From Prorocentrum cordatum (lineage: Eukaryota; Sar; Dinophyceae; Prorocentrales; Prorocentraceae), in contig CAUYUJ010011225.1 of NCBI GenBank assembly GCA_963575745.1, positions 957,828 to 1,021,827 on the forward strand: a stretch of 64,000 nt of DNA, given 5' to 3'. The notes beneath the pieces are model-generated. The model saw only the letters and a program-made list of their open reading frames with translations. It was not told where the DNA came from and did not search any database. Below, in pieces: positions 33,595 through 43,400 of the stretch. The translations under genes were made by a program, and so were the position numbers. The stretch's first letter is position 1; each line of letters begins with the position of its first letter.

Positions 33595-34745
33595 GCAAAG
33601 AGTGTGATTACGCCGGGGTGTGGATTACGCCGGGGGGGCACGACGCGGTCTTCATCGAGCCTCCTCGGGGCGCGGCGGAGAACCATATCCAGGTCCCCGC
33701 CAGGCCCCAGAGTGCCCGGCAGGGTGGCGGCTGCAGGCCGTTTGCAGGCCACACCATTCAGAGTCGCCGAAAGGAGGAGTTGCGAAATCTGCCGCATGTA
33801 TCGTGGTTTCGGCCACGCTGCTGGGCGTCTTCCTCGATACGTTGGCGCCTCGCCAGCGCGAGGAGGCGCAAGAGCAACTGGGCGCGAATTAATGAGGGGA
33901 CGATACATGGGGGGCGGCGAGGGCTGCAGTAAAGGGGCCCTGGAGGGCCCCAACAGGAGCCCTCCAGGGCCCCACAAGGGGCACTCCCTTTACTGATCCC
34001 CCGCTCGCCCGACAGCTGATGTCTTGGGAAAGAAAGCGCGCCTCTCCACCGCCATGTGACCTGCCTGGGGCTGGGCTAGAGAGCTTCGGCTCCCGACTGT
34101 GAGGAGGTAAAAACATAAGAGGTAGACTTGGCATCGCCCGGAAATGTGCGTCATCTTCTCGGCGAGGGCCACTGGGGAGCTTCTTTGAACATCTTGCGAA
34201 CAAATGCACCTGGAAACGTCCGTGTAATGGCGAGTGGAGGGGTTGGTGCTTTGCTGGCCCCCCCTCCCGCCAGACCCGTTCCAGACAGTCGATGTCTTGC
34301 CTTTTCAATATAAGGCCCCCGGGAACACGGAGTTTTCCCAGGGCAGGTCTGTCACCCCCCGGGGCAGGTTTGTGATCCCAGGCAGTGTCTTTTTGTGACG
34401 GCCCCGGACCCGACGCAGGCTCCCGGGGGCCGAAAATAGCAGCACAGTTGCCGTCGCGACGTTTTTGCGACGCGAGTGGCTTTGGGAAGGAAAAGGACAG
34501 ACACGCGTAAACGTCGATCCCCACGAAACTACGAGAAGTGGGGGCCACGACGAGCATCCAGAAATCATTGGAAGTATAGTGGGAATCTTGGAATTAGCTG
34601 TGTCCATGGATTTACGTCTCCCTGGGCCCCTGTGGTTCTGGGGCGGGCAGGAGCAGCGGCGCCGCAGCGGCCGACGAGCGACCCGTCGATGGCGGTCGAC
34701 GGCGAGGGCGGCCGCAGCGACCGACCCGCTGCGGCGCGGCGGCGA
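33595..34745. other. No gene recognised
   Basis: Ordinary GC-rich intergenic DNA, including a short gccccaacaggagccctcc / ggagggccc foldback near 33930-33990. No motifs found. Confidence 0.35.
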
Positions 34746-34748
34746 GGC

Positions 34749-34960
34749 CCAGTCGCCCATCCGCCACGCGGCCGTCTTCAACTGGAGGCTGGCTGGGGGG
34801 GAAGCGTGTTCTTTCTGTTGCTAAGGCCTCACGGCCAGTGCCGCCGACCCTGGAGGCCTCGGCCCTCGACGGAAATGGGAGGGAGAGGGCGGGCCATGGG
34901 TCGCCCATCCGCCACACGGCCGTCTTCAACTGGAGGCTGGCCAGGGGGGGGAGAGCCTTT
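34749..34960 (+). repeat. Two-copy tandem repeat, ~150 bp
   Basis: 'tcgcccatccgccac.cggccgtcttcaactggaggctggc' occurs at ~34750 and ~34900, each followed by a G run and a T-rich stretch. Confidence 0.7.
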
Positions 34961-35649
34961 TTTGTTGTTCTTCCTGGGCGATGACGGCCGGTACGCCACG
35001 TTTCGCGCGCTGGCGCCGTTTGGGAATGCTTCAGGATTGCCAAAGACAGCTCACAGCTCGGATAGCAGATGCCAACCGGAATCTGCTACGGCAGACCGCG
35101 CATGCCTGTGCGGATCTGCTGCGGCGGAGCGCTTTCCTTCTCCGCCTCTTCGTACTCCTCGTTCTCATCGTCGTCGTCGTCGTCGTCATCCGGGTCGTTG
35201 TCGTCGTCATCGTAGCTCGTAGCGTTCCTCTTGTCGTCCTCTTTGTCTTCATAGTATATTGCTTGGTGCTTCGCGCCATGACTGGCGAAGGGGGGAGGGA
35301 ATCGGGAGGAGGGATGGTGCGAGACCAGGCGGAAATGATATGTTTGATTACACGTCTGTTGTCGATTCGTGCTCTGGGAGTGCCTCGTTATCGTCCTCCT
35401 CCTCCTATCGTTGTCCTCGTGTGGCTTATGCTTCTGACCAAACATGTTCGGTGCTCGCGGGCCACTGATGCTCGCAGGCGCACGCTCCGCCTTATCCGAG
35501 CTGAGGGTTATATTCTCAGCCTGGTGGCCCCAAATTAAGGGCCGTGTGCTAGTGTTTGCAACGCGTAAGTTGTTGCGAATCATGGTGTGGATCTCGTGGT
35601 GCTGCCGTTTCAGTAAGACCGGCAGCAGTCGCCAAAGCAAATGGTTCAA

Positions 35650-35825
35650 GCGTGGTGACCATTTGTGGTTGCAGAACGCACCTGCGCAAGAAGATACATC
35701 GCACCTTCGGTTTTCTGCATTGAGTTTTTTCGGGGAGCGCGGTGACCACGACTGGTTGCAGAACGCGTTTGCGCAGGGAGAAACATGCCACTGGCTTTCG
35801 GCTCTCGATCGAAATAGAAGGCAGT
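35650..35825 (+). repeat. Two-copy 87-bp in-frame repeat
   Basis: Two units starting 'ggtgaccac..tggttgcagaacgc' are 87 bp (29 codons) apart. In one frame they read RGDHLWLQNAPAQEDTSH and RGDHDWLQNAFAQGETCH. The frame is open across both, but no start, splice sites or family were identified. Confidence 0.5.
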
Positions 35826-35990
35826 GCGGTGTTGGCGGCACGCGTGCACCTCATGGGCTTGCGCCAGCCCGCCCCTCCGAAGCAAAGAGGAGGGTAGGAC
35901 GACAACAGGAGTGGTACGAGGAGGAAAAAAAGGAGCGGACGACGACGACGAGGCCATTTCCCCCTTCTCGGGCCCGCCGGGAGCGCCCCC

Positions 35991-35991
<1 letters not shown>

Positions 35992-36039
<48 letters not shown>

Positions 36040-36053
36040 CACCCACGCACGCA

Positions 36054-36085
<32 letters not shown>

Positions 36086-36126
36086 CACATTCACACACAC
36101 ATTGACACACACACACACACACAAAT
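35992..36126. repeat. GCAC / CA microsatellite
   Basis: (CGCA)n passing into (CA)n, with potential to form Z-DNA. Confidence 0.95.
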
Positions 36127-36308
36127 ACACCGCAGGGCACGAACCGAAAACATATGGTGGAGGCGTTGGTAAGGAATAGTCTCAGGAGTCGCCAGACCCT
36201 GGAGGGTTCCTTAGCTGATGTGGGCGGCGGTGATATTCATGGCCAAGCTTCGATTGGAGTTCCACCGGCCTCCAGACCCTGGATTCCTGATCGAAGGGTT
36301 CCTTATCC

Positions 36309-36322
36309 AATGCCCCCACCGT
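36309..36322. repeat. Target-site duplication, left copy
   Basis: AATGCCCCCACCGT, identical to 44458-44471 after the A tail. It brackets the 8.1-kb LINE; the two leading A's of the right copy may belong to the tail. Confidence 0.9.
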
Positions 36323-36343
36323 CCGTAGCCATTTTGGCTCAAG
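36322..36343 (+). promoter_or_regulatory. Dinoflagellate spliced leader (genomic copy)
   Basis: All 22 nt match the conserved dinoflagellate SL (DCCGTAGCCATTTTGGC... ending in TCAAG), with T at the variable first position. It lies directly after the target duplication, so the inserted cDNA came from a trans-spliced transcript. There is no splice donor after CAAG, so this is not an SL RNA gene. Confidence 0.93.
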
Positions 36344-36366
36344 TCCGTAGCCGTTTCTGGCACAAG
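36344..36366 (+). promoter_or_regulatory. Second, decayed SL relic
   Basis: TCCGTAGCCGTTTCTGGCAC, then AAG, immediately after the intact SL. Against the SL it has A to G, one extra C in the T run, and T to A. Tandem relic SLs are known from recycled dinoflagellate cDNAs. Confidence 0.8.
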
Positions 36367-36526
36367 GGCTTGAAGTCACCTGGCGTGGGGGAGGCGCGCC
36401 CCCGCCCGCGATCCTGCGGCCAGGTTGGCTGCAGACATACTTGTGTGAGCTCCTGTCGGAGCAGCTCCCGTGAGGAGCACCGTACCCTGCAACGACGTCC
36501 AGGATTTGCCTCCTGGTGCTCGCCCC

Positions 36527-38047
36527 ATGGCTCCTGCTCCTGCGGCCGTGCGGCCTCCGTGGTGGAAGCTGCCGACCAAGTTCGTGTCCCCACCCTGGGG
36601 AGGTCAACAGAAGCAGCAGTGGCAGGCATGGCGAGACATCGGCTCCGACGACGACCTCGAGGGCTGGCACCAGGTGGGGCAAACTGGAGGAGGGCCGTGG
36701 TGCAGTAAGTGCGGCTGCAAGAAGAACTCCAAGGGCAGCAAGTTCTGCAAAGCCTGCGGCCATAAGCTCTCGGACATCAGCCCAGCCGTCGCTGCCGAAC
36801 CCGCTGGGGTCTGGAGCGAGCAGCGAAGACAGCACGGGGATGCCGATGGAAAGGACGGCAAAGGCGGCAAGAAGGGCAAGAAAGGCAAGGACTCGGGCAA
36901 AGGTGACGGCGGCAAAGGTGGTAAAGGGGGCCGTGTTGAGGGAGCAGCAGGCGGTGACCCAGCCAAGCTTCCTCGAGCGCCTGGTGCACAGTTCCTGGTG
37001 GCCCAGGAGGGACCCTCGGTGGAGCTTGAGTTCCACGAGCTGGAGCAGCTGGTGGCCACGCTGGAGAAGCTGGGCGGCACGGTCAGCCTCGCGAAGCACA
37101 GGCGCACCCTTCAAGAACGGCGACGACTCCAGCAGGAGGCGCTCTATGTGCCGCCATTGTCGCAGAGAGTCACGCAGGCCCACAAGCAGGTGCAGGACAT
37201 CGCGCAGAAGCTGGAGAAGGCGGCGCTGCACTTCGAGCGGCTCGAGGAGGGCCTCGAGAGCCAGAGGCGGTGGGTCCAATCCCTTTGCGAGGACATGGAG
37301 TCGAAGAAGGCTGAGCACCGCAAGCTGGTGGTTGAGCTCAATCGTCAGGTGGTCGACATCAGCCAGGACTCAACTCCGTCAGTGGCCCCCATCAGTGCGG
37401 CTGGCATCCTCGACGGCTCCATCGAGGAAATTCCTCTTTCGTTTGCTGGCCTTGGGTTCGACGACGAGGAGTACGAGATGGATGCAAATGACAAGAAGGA
37501 GCTGGCAGATCGCAGCGCCCGCCTCAAGAGCGAGCTGCCGAACGCCGTCGAGCAAATGTTCGGGCAAGCGGCAGAGAAGGCCAAACTCTTCAAGGAGGAG
37601 CAGGAAGCCATGGCCCTACGGCTGGCTGGGAAGAGGCGGCGTCAGGGTTCAGGCCCTGAAGACCCTGGCTCAGCAGGGGCGGCCGCTGCAGGATCAGCTC
37701 CGAGAGGCAAGGGCGGCGAGGCAGCGGACTCCGACGCGACGACGCCGTCGCCTCCCTCCGCAGCCAAGCAGTCGCCCAAGGAGGAGGAGTCATCCAGAGA
37801 CGACTTCGAGCAGAGGGCGGCCAGGATCTGTCGCCCGCCGCCCCCATCAGGCGGACTCTGCCTGAGGGGGCAGACCCAGTGGACGCAGAGGCTGAGGGTG
37901 ATCGGCGGACGCCCTTGGCCGAGGCAGCTGGATCTCTTCGACCAGCGGACCGTTTCTGGAGCAACAAGTCCGTGGACCTCGACTGGCCTCAAGTCGGGGG
38001 GTTCTGGGTCCCTGCCCTGGCCCGCCCAGACAAGGGGACAACGTTGA
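36527..38047 (+). CDS. LINE N-terminal (ORF1-like) segment
   Basis: The first ATG (ccccATGg) follows an in-frame TGA at 36446. Visible from it: Pro-rich start; zinc ribbon C59-x2-C62 ... C74-x2-C77 (in WCSKCGCKKNSKGSKFCKAC); Lys/Gly-rich stretch ~109-136; long charged heptad-like helices ~180-290 (e.g. KQVQDIAQKLEKAALHFERL), likely coiled coil; acidic region; then Ala/Pro/Ser linker. This is an RNA-binding, multimerising ORF1-like region. True homology runs in this frame to about 37815 (DDFEQRA) and then continues in the next frame (EGGQDLSPAAPIRRTLPEGA). The last ~75 codons to 38047 are therefore out of frame. The break behaves as a 1-nt deletion or a -1 shift. A 449-codon frame on the same strand is a shadow. 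Confidence 0.82.
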   Translation: MAPAPAAVRPPWWKLPTKFVSPPWGGQQKQQWQAWRDIGSDDDLEGWHQVGQTGGGPWCSKCGCKKNSKGSKFCKACGHKLSDISPAVAAEPAGVWSEQRRQHGDADGKDGKGGKKGKKGKDSGKGDGGKGGKGGRVEGAAGGDPAKLPRAPGAQFLVAQEGPSVELEFHELEQLVATLEKLGGTVSLAKHRRTLQERRRLQQEALYVPPLSQRVTQAHKQVQDIAQKLEKAALHFERLEEGLESQRRWVQSLCEDMESKKAEHRKLVVELNRQVVDISQDSTPSVAPISAAGILDGSIEEIPLSFAGLGFDDEEYEMDANDKKELADRSARLKSELPNAVEQMFGQAAEKAKLFKEEQEAMALRLAGKRRRQGSGPEDPGSAGAAAAGSAPRGKGGEAADSDATTPSPPSAAKQSPKEEESSRDDFEQRAARICRPPPPSGGLCLRGQTQWTQRLRVIGGRPWPRQLDLFDQRTVSGATSPWTSTGLKSGGSGSLPWPAQTRGQR

Positions 38048-40467
38048 TCGGAAGGCAGCGCTGCAAGCAGCTGTGCGCCGTGCCCGAGGCAGTCCTGCCC
38101 GAGCCCTCGGGGCAGAGGCTTGCGGCCATGGGGCTCCCACCCGATGCTGCTGATCCTGAGTGGCAGGCCATCCAGGACTTCAACGACATGAGGGCTGACC
38201 TCAGGGACTGGGCTGCCGCCTGGTTTGACTCTCACACTGAGCTGGAGACAGACAGCGGGCACTGGAGGCGCTGGTGCAAGGCTTTCCTGGGCGCGATGCT
38301 CGCGGACGGCGGGAACGAGCCGCTCAGGCGCCTACTGGGGATCTGGTTCCCATGCTGGCACTTGGACAATATCCTGGACGAGCTGTGCCTCAGCGGCTGG
38401 AGGCAGTCAGAGCCCCGCCGCATTGCCTTTCTGGTCAGGCTCAACAGTGCCCAGCCTCTGGATCGGTGGCGACTCGAGCACGCGCGCTGGAGGCAACTGG
38501 CGCAGATCAGGGCCATGTTTCGCCGACTACTTGGGGACAGAGCTCCTGGAGACCCAGTGCCGCCTCGGAGGCCTGGTGGGGGAATGGAGTCGGACCCTAA
38601 TCGTCGGCCCGACCCTGGTGACGACCAGGCGATGGACTACGTCGACAACCTGACGGCGAAGCTGCTCATGCTGTCGCACGCGCCCTCGCAGCAGCCGCCT
38701 GGCGGCCTGGCCTGGCCCAGCCAAGCCAACCTGCACGTGGAGCAAGCCAGCCTTGGTTCGCCCTGGTCAGCGAAGGGGGCCTCTTCGGTTTCGCGGACTG
38801 CGGTGCCAGAACGCATCCCTGGACAAACAAGCCAGAGCAAGGTAAGACCTGGTCCCGAGCGCTCCTCGAGCTCGGGCCAGGCTCAGTCGCCACCCGCTGG
38901 ATCAAGACCCTCGCCTGTCGAGAGGGTCGTGGGTGTTGCAGACAGTCCAAGCTGGGACTCAAGAAGCTTTCTCAACTCCAGTGTCACGGTGGACACCCTG
39001 GGCCTCCGATCTGCCCCAGAGCTGCAGAACACCAAGGGGGGCGTCTTGCCACAGAGGGAGGGGCCGCTAACGCTCTGCTTGGCCAAGCTGGTGGCGCCGC
39101 CTGTGGCTAGCCCAGCGTCCTTCATCTCTTTGAATGGCACGACATGGAAGGAGGCGCAGACGGAGCTCGAGCGCCTCTCGGACTCTGGCTTGAAGGACGA
39201 TGTCTACCTTATCCAGGAGACGCGCTTCACGGGGAAGGAGAAGGAGAGCGAGGCCATCGGATGGGGCACTCGCAACGGCCTTAACGCTTCATTCAGCCCA
39301 TGCAGGAGAACGGGAAGCTCGGCCCAGTCGGTGTCATCGGGGGTTGGCTGTCTTGTGGCGGCACACAGAGGATCAGCACCCGTGGACCATGACTGGGGTC
39401 CTTTCTGCTCGCGGCTTCTCGCTCGCAGGGTGGTATTCGGGGACTTGATGGTGATCGTGGTCAGTGCCTACCTGGAGCACTCCGCCAAGATGACGGGCAC
39501 AAGCGTGGAGCTGCTGAGCGAGCTGCAGGTCTTCCTCAACTCTCAGTGCGAGCCTTTTATTGTGGCAGCTGGCTGGAACATGGAGCCGCAGCTGTTAGAG
39601 AGCTCGTGGTGGCCGCGTTCTGTGGGCGGGGCAGCCGTGGCGCCCAAGTTTCCTACCTGCTCAGTGACCTCGGGGAACGATCGTGTATACGACTACTTCG
39701 TGATATCGGCCTCCCTTGCGGCTCTTAGCCCAACGGCAGAAGTGCTTCGGCCAACGTCTACACACCCCCATGCTCCAGTGCGTCTTACTTTCAGCAAGCT
39801 GGGGGCCCATGCCAAGGTCTGGGTACTGCGAGGCCCCAAGCGATTCGACCTGTCGACGCACATCTCGGACGAGGCCCAGCTGAAGGCGGTGGAAGACGCC
39901 CGGGACATAGTCTGGCAGGCGGCCCTGCCCGCTCCAGGCGCGGGGCCAGACGAGGCAGTGCGAGAGTTCTTCGACAAAGCGGAGACCCACCTGATTGGCA
40001 TGTTGGGTCTCAGTGACGGCCCCAAGTACCGTGGCAGAGCGGACGGACTCAAGCGGGCAGAGATCAGCCTCAAGGACCTCCAGCGTACTGAGACTTCCAG
40101 AAAGGTAAGCCCTTTGACGAGGTTGTGGCTTTCTCTCGGCAGGCTGGTCAAGCAGCTCAGGGCGGCAGCTTCGGTCTCAGAGCCAGCAAAATGCCATGCG
40201 CTATACATGAAGCACCTGGAACGGGCGATCCTCTCACTGGCAGTTCAGTTCGGCAGCTTGGGCAACCCGATGTTCAACGGCACCAAGATGGAGACGATAG
40301 CCCACGAGGTCAGGAGCGGCTCCATGGAAGGGCTGCAGGTGTTGAAGGCCATCGCCAGGGTCACTGACAAGCACGTCAAGGGCGATGCGTCTGCAGCTAG
40401 GACCCGCTGGAAGGAGTTCGTGGACGAGTCGCTGGCGGGAGGGGGGCGTGGAGCTCGTGCCATATAG
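37660..40467 (+). CDS. LINE middle segment with APE-type endonuclease
   Basis: The frame is open from a TGA at 37657; a native start is not expected because it continues the upstream segment. The first ~400 residues contain a Trp-rich region (WFDSHTELETDSGHWRRWCK) and a Ser/Pro linker. The exonuclease-endonuclease-phosphatase domain spans about 39115-39800: SLNGTTW (Asn), VYLIQETRF (Gln-Glu), VVSAYLEH (Tyr), FIVAAGWNMEP, VYDYFVIS and HPHAPV (final His). The usual GDWN Asp is Gly here (39571-39573), so nicking may be impaired. A helical linker (SLGRLVKQLRAAASVS) leads towards the RT. The frame ends at a TAG (40465-40467) just after a G run at ~40439-40446, where one extra G moves the protein into the RT frame. 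Confidence 0.85.
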   Translation, partial: RPWLSRGGRCRISSERQGRRGSGLRRDDAVASLRSQAVAQGGGVIQRRLRAEGGQDLSPAAPIRRTLPEGADPVDAEAEGDRRTPLAEAAGSLRPADRFWSNKSVDLDWPQVGGFWVPALARPDKGTTLIGRQRCKQLCAVPEAVLPEPSGQRLAAMGLPPDAADPEWQAIQDFNDMRADLRDWAAAWFDSHTELETDSGHWRRWCKAFLGAMLADGGNEPLRRLLGIWFPCWHLDNILDELCLSGWRQSEPRRIAFLVRLNSAQPLDRWRLEHARWRQLAQIRAMFRRLLGDRAPGDPVPPRRPGGGMESDPNRRPDPGDDQAMDYVDNLTAKLLMLSHAPSQQPPGGLAWPSQANLHVEQASLGSPWSAKGASSVSRTAVPERIPGQTSQSKVRPGPERSSSSGQAQSPPAGSRPSPVERVVGVADSPSWDSRSFLNSSVTVDTLGLRSAPELQNTKGGVLPQREGPLTLCLAKLVAPPVASPASFISLNGTTWKEAQTELERLSDSGLKDDVYLIQETRFTGKEKESEAIGWGTRNGLNASFSPCRRTGSSAQSVSSGVGCLVAAHRGSAPVDHDWGPFCSRLLARRVVFGDLMVIVVSAYLEHSAKMTGTSVELLSELQVFLNSQCEPFIVAAGWNMEPQLLESSWWPRSVGGAAVAPKFPTCSVTSGNDRVYDYFVISASLAALSPTAEVLRPTSTHPHAPVRLTFSKLGAHAKVWVLRGPKRFDLSTHISDEAQLKAVEDARDIVWQAALPAPGAGPDEAVREFFDKAETHLIGMLGLSDGPKYRGRADGLKRAEISLKDLQRTETSRKVSPLTRLWLSLGRLVKQLRAAASVSEPAKCHALYMKHLERAILSLAVQFGSLGNPMFNGTKMETIAHEVRSGSMEGLQVLKAIARVTDKHVKGDASAARTRWKEFVDESLAGGGRGARAI

Positions 40468-43400
40468 CAAGAAGGTCCACGGCGAGGCGAAGCCGATCTT
40501 GGCGGACGGCAGCGGCGACTCGCCTCCCGTGCCACTGGTGGGCCAAGCGGCATTGAATCAGATGCTAGTGGAATGGAAGGCCCTGTGGAGCTGCGGGGGC
40601 GGCCAGCAGATGAGGCCTGCTGACTGGATCACCACGTCGGACCTGCCCCCGATCGCGGCAGAGCAGGTGATAGCGTCGGCGAAGACGTTCGCGAAGAAGA
40701 CGGCGCTCGGCTGGGACGGCTTCCACCCCAGGCTGCTGAAGATGCTAGGATGGCCTTTTGCGCAGCGCATGGCCGACGTGCTGACGCAACGGGAAAGGCA
40801 CCCGCAGCCGACGGCGATGTTCACTACGCTTATCGTCTTCTTGGGCAAGCCTGGGGGAGGACATCGCCCCATCGGCCTGATGTGCTTTTGGCTCAGCGTT
40901 TGGGGAAGGATTCGCAGGCAGTATTGTTTACAATGGGAGCGTGACCACCGCCTTCCTGAGATATGGGGAAGCAGCTCTGACACCTGCTGCGATAGAGCAG
41001 CGTACTTGCACAACCTGTACCTGGGCCTCGCTCGGAAGGTCGGCTTCGAAGGTGTCTCGGTGTACTTTGACATTAGCAAGTTCTACGAGCGGATCGACCA
41101 CGGGCTGCTGCTGAACGCGGCCGAGCTGAATGGTTTCTGCACAGGATTGGTGCGTGCGCTCTGCGTGGCGTACTCGGGTCCGAGGCGAGCTACGGCAGAC
41201 AGCGCCGTCAGCGAGGAGATACATGCGGGGGGCACGGTCATAGCTGGCTGCTCGTGTGCAACAACGATGGCCAGACTCATGCTGATGGACCTTCTTGTCA
41301 AGAGCCGAGCCAATCTCCCCATCGGGAGGATCGTCAACGTGATTGACGACATCTCGGGCACTGGTATCGGATCCAGAGGTGTGCCAGTCAGCCAGGTGAA
41401 CAGCTTTGTCCAGGGCGTCGTGGCGATGCTGAGGGACAAGCGGCTCCCGATCAACTGGGGCAAGACGAAGGTGCTGGCATCCTCAGTGGACACCCAGCGC
41501 GAACTGATGAAGCAGGAGGGGTGGCCGCCGGACAGGGACGCCTTTGCTCAAGGACACCGAGATCTCGGTGGAGACGCGACGGCTGGTGGCCACCGCATGG
41601 TGGCGACGCAGGTCAAGCGGGAGCTGGATGCACTCCGTCAGGCAGCGAGACTGACACGCATCTTCGGGCCTGGGCTGCGGCAAGCTCGGGTGATGCGAGC
41701 TGGGCCGACCGCCAAGGCGCCCTGGGGCTCGGCCATCTCTGGAGTTCCACCTGGGCGCATGAGGGCGCTGAGGGTGGCCGCGGCGAAGAGCGCGGGTCGC
41801 CTGCCGCCTGGAGCGGCCTTCAGCTTTGCACTGCAGTGTGCGCCCCGTGGCTGGCGGCAGGACCCGCTGGTGGTCGCAGTGGGAATGGCAGCGCAGGCAT
41901 TCGTCAACGTGGTGTGGTCTGGGCAAGCCTCTGCTGCAGCCATCCAAGCGTGCATCCACGAAAGCCAGCAGGTGCTAAGCAAGCAGCGGCCTTGGAGCTC
42001 AGTCCGTCAGCCGATAGCGGCGCTCACGCTCACTCTGCAGAGGATTGGCTGGCAGCTCGCCATCGACGGCACCAAGCTGCTGGACGAGGACAAGAGAGAG
42101 TTCGAGGTGCTGCATTTCTCGCCCGGTTTCCTGGCGGAGTGGGCCAGAGAGGCCACGAGGAAAGCGGCCGCGCTGGAGGAGGCTCGTGATCGTCCTGGGT
42201 CGCTCTGGCCATGGAAGCTGCCGCCACAGTGGAGGCCAGTCAACGAGCTGCTCGGCAAGAAGGAGACGGAGACCTGGACTGGGCACCACAAAGGGTGCCT
42301 CCGCTGGCTCGTCTCGCTCTCGCACTGGCCCCAGGACCGCCTTGCGAGGCACTCCTCGGACATCGACCCGATCTGCAAGCTATGCCAGGCTGCACGAGGA
42401 ACGATGTTCCACAGGCACCACGTTTGCCCAGCTTGGGAACCTTGGCGGCGCGACAGGCTGCCGCCCGACCTGAAGCGTGCAGCTTGGGTAGTCCACGAGA
42501 TGGGTCCGCCGTTCGATGAGCTGTTCTGCCAGGGCCTGTTCGTGGATCCCTCCCAGCTGTTGCACCGCCCGTGCTGGCAGCCTCAGTGGGAGCGGCTCTC
42601 GCATGGTTGGCATGAAGCAGTTGTGGTCGAAGACGGTGCCATGGTTTTCTTCGACGGCTCCTGTATCCTCGGGGACTTTCCGCGCCTGCGCAGCGCTGGC
42701 TGGTCGGTCGTCGTTCTGTCCAAGGAAGGGGCGATCCTAGCAGAGGCGTGGGGAGCTGTTCCCCCTAGTCTATGCCCATCGCAGACGGCACGTGCTGGAG
42801 AAGACTACGCAGCGGTGGTGGCGCTCACGGAGGTCATTGGCAATTACCAGCTGCTGGTCGACTGCAAGGGCACAGTGGACTCGGCGCTCAACCTTGGCAG
42901 AGCTCAGGGCCCAACCTCGACCTACGCCCATCTTTGGACCAGAGTTGGGGACGCCGCGGAAGGTGTGGAAGTCAAGCGCATTCCTGCACATCGGTCAGAA
43001 GCAGCTGTGGCCAGAGGGGAGCTATCTGCCATCGAGCTCTTCGGCAACCGCCTAGCCGACAAGCGAGCGAAGGAAGGAGCCGCCCTCCACGCCCTTCCTG
43101 CCGACGATGTCCAGCTCCTGGAGGGCTGCTTAGCCAGGGCTCGCGACGCAGCCCGCTTCGCCGCAGAGATCGAGGTCTTCATCGCGGGTTCTGGGATGCG
43201 AGACTGCTGGCCGACGGAAGCCCTGGACAACGTCAACCTCCAGCCGTACCTCTACCCGTGGAACCTGTCGTGGGAGTACGAGGACTACGACTTGTTGGAC
43301 GCCTCCACGGCGCAGCGTGGCAGAGGCTCGGCAGCTGCGTCAGCGGCAGCCTTCGCCGCGGCGGCAGCGACCAGCGCAGCGGCCACAGGCGCAGCGGCAG

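Noticed and set aside
35000-35280. Hydrophobic membrane protein near 35.1-35.3 kb
   Set aside because: The Val/Ile run comes from a GTC/GTCGTC microsatellite.
36322-36343. SL RNA gene
   Set aside because: No GT donor or Sm-site-like sequence follows the leader; it continues straight into LINE sequence after a target duplication.
36516-37865. 449-codon Ser/Arg-rich frame
   Set aside because: Shadow of the LINE zinc-ribbon/coiled-coil segment in another frame.
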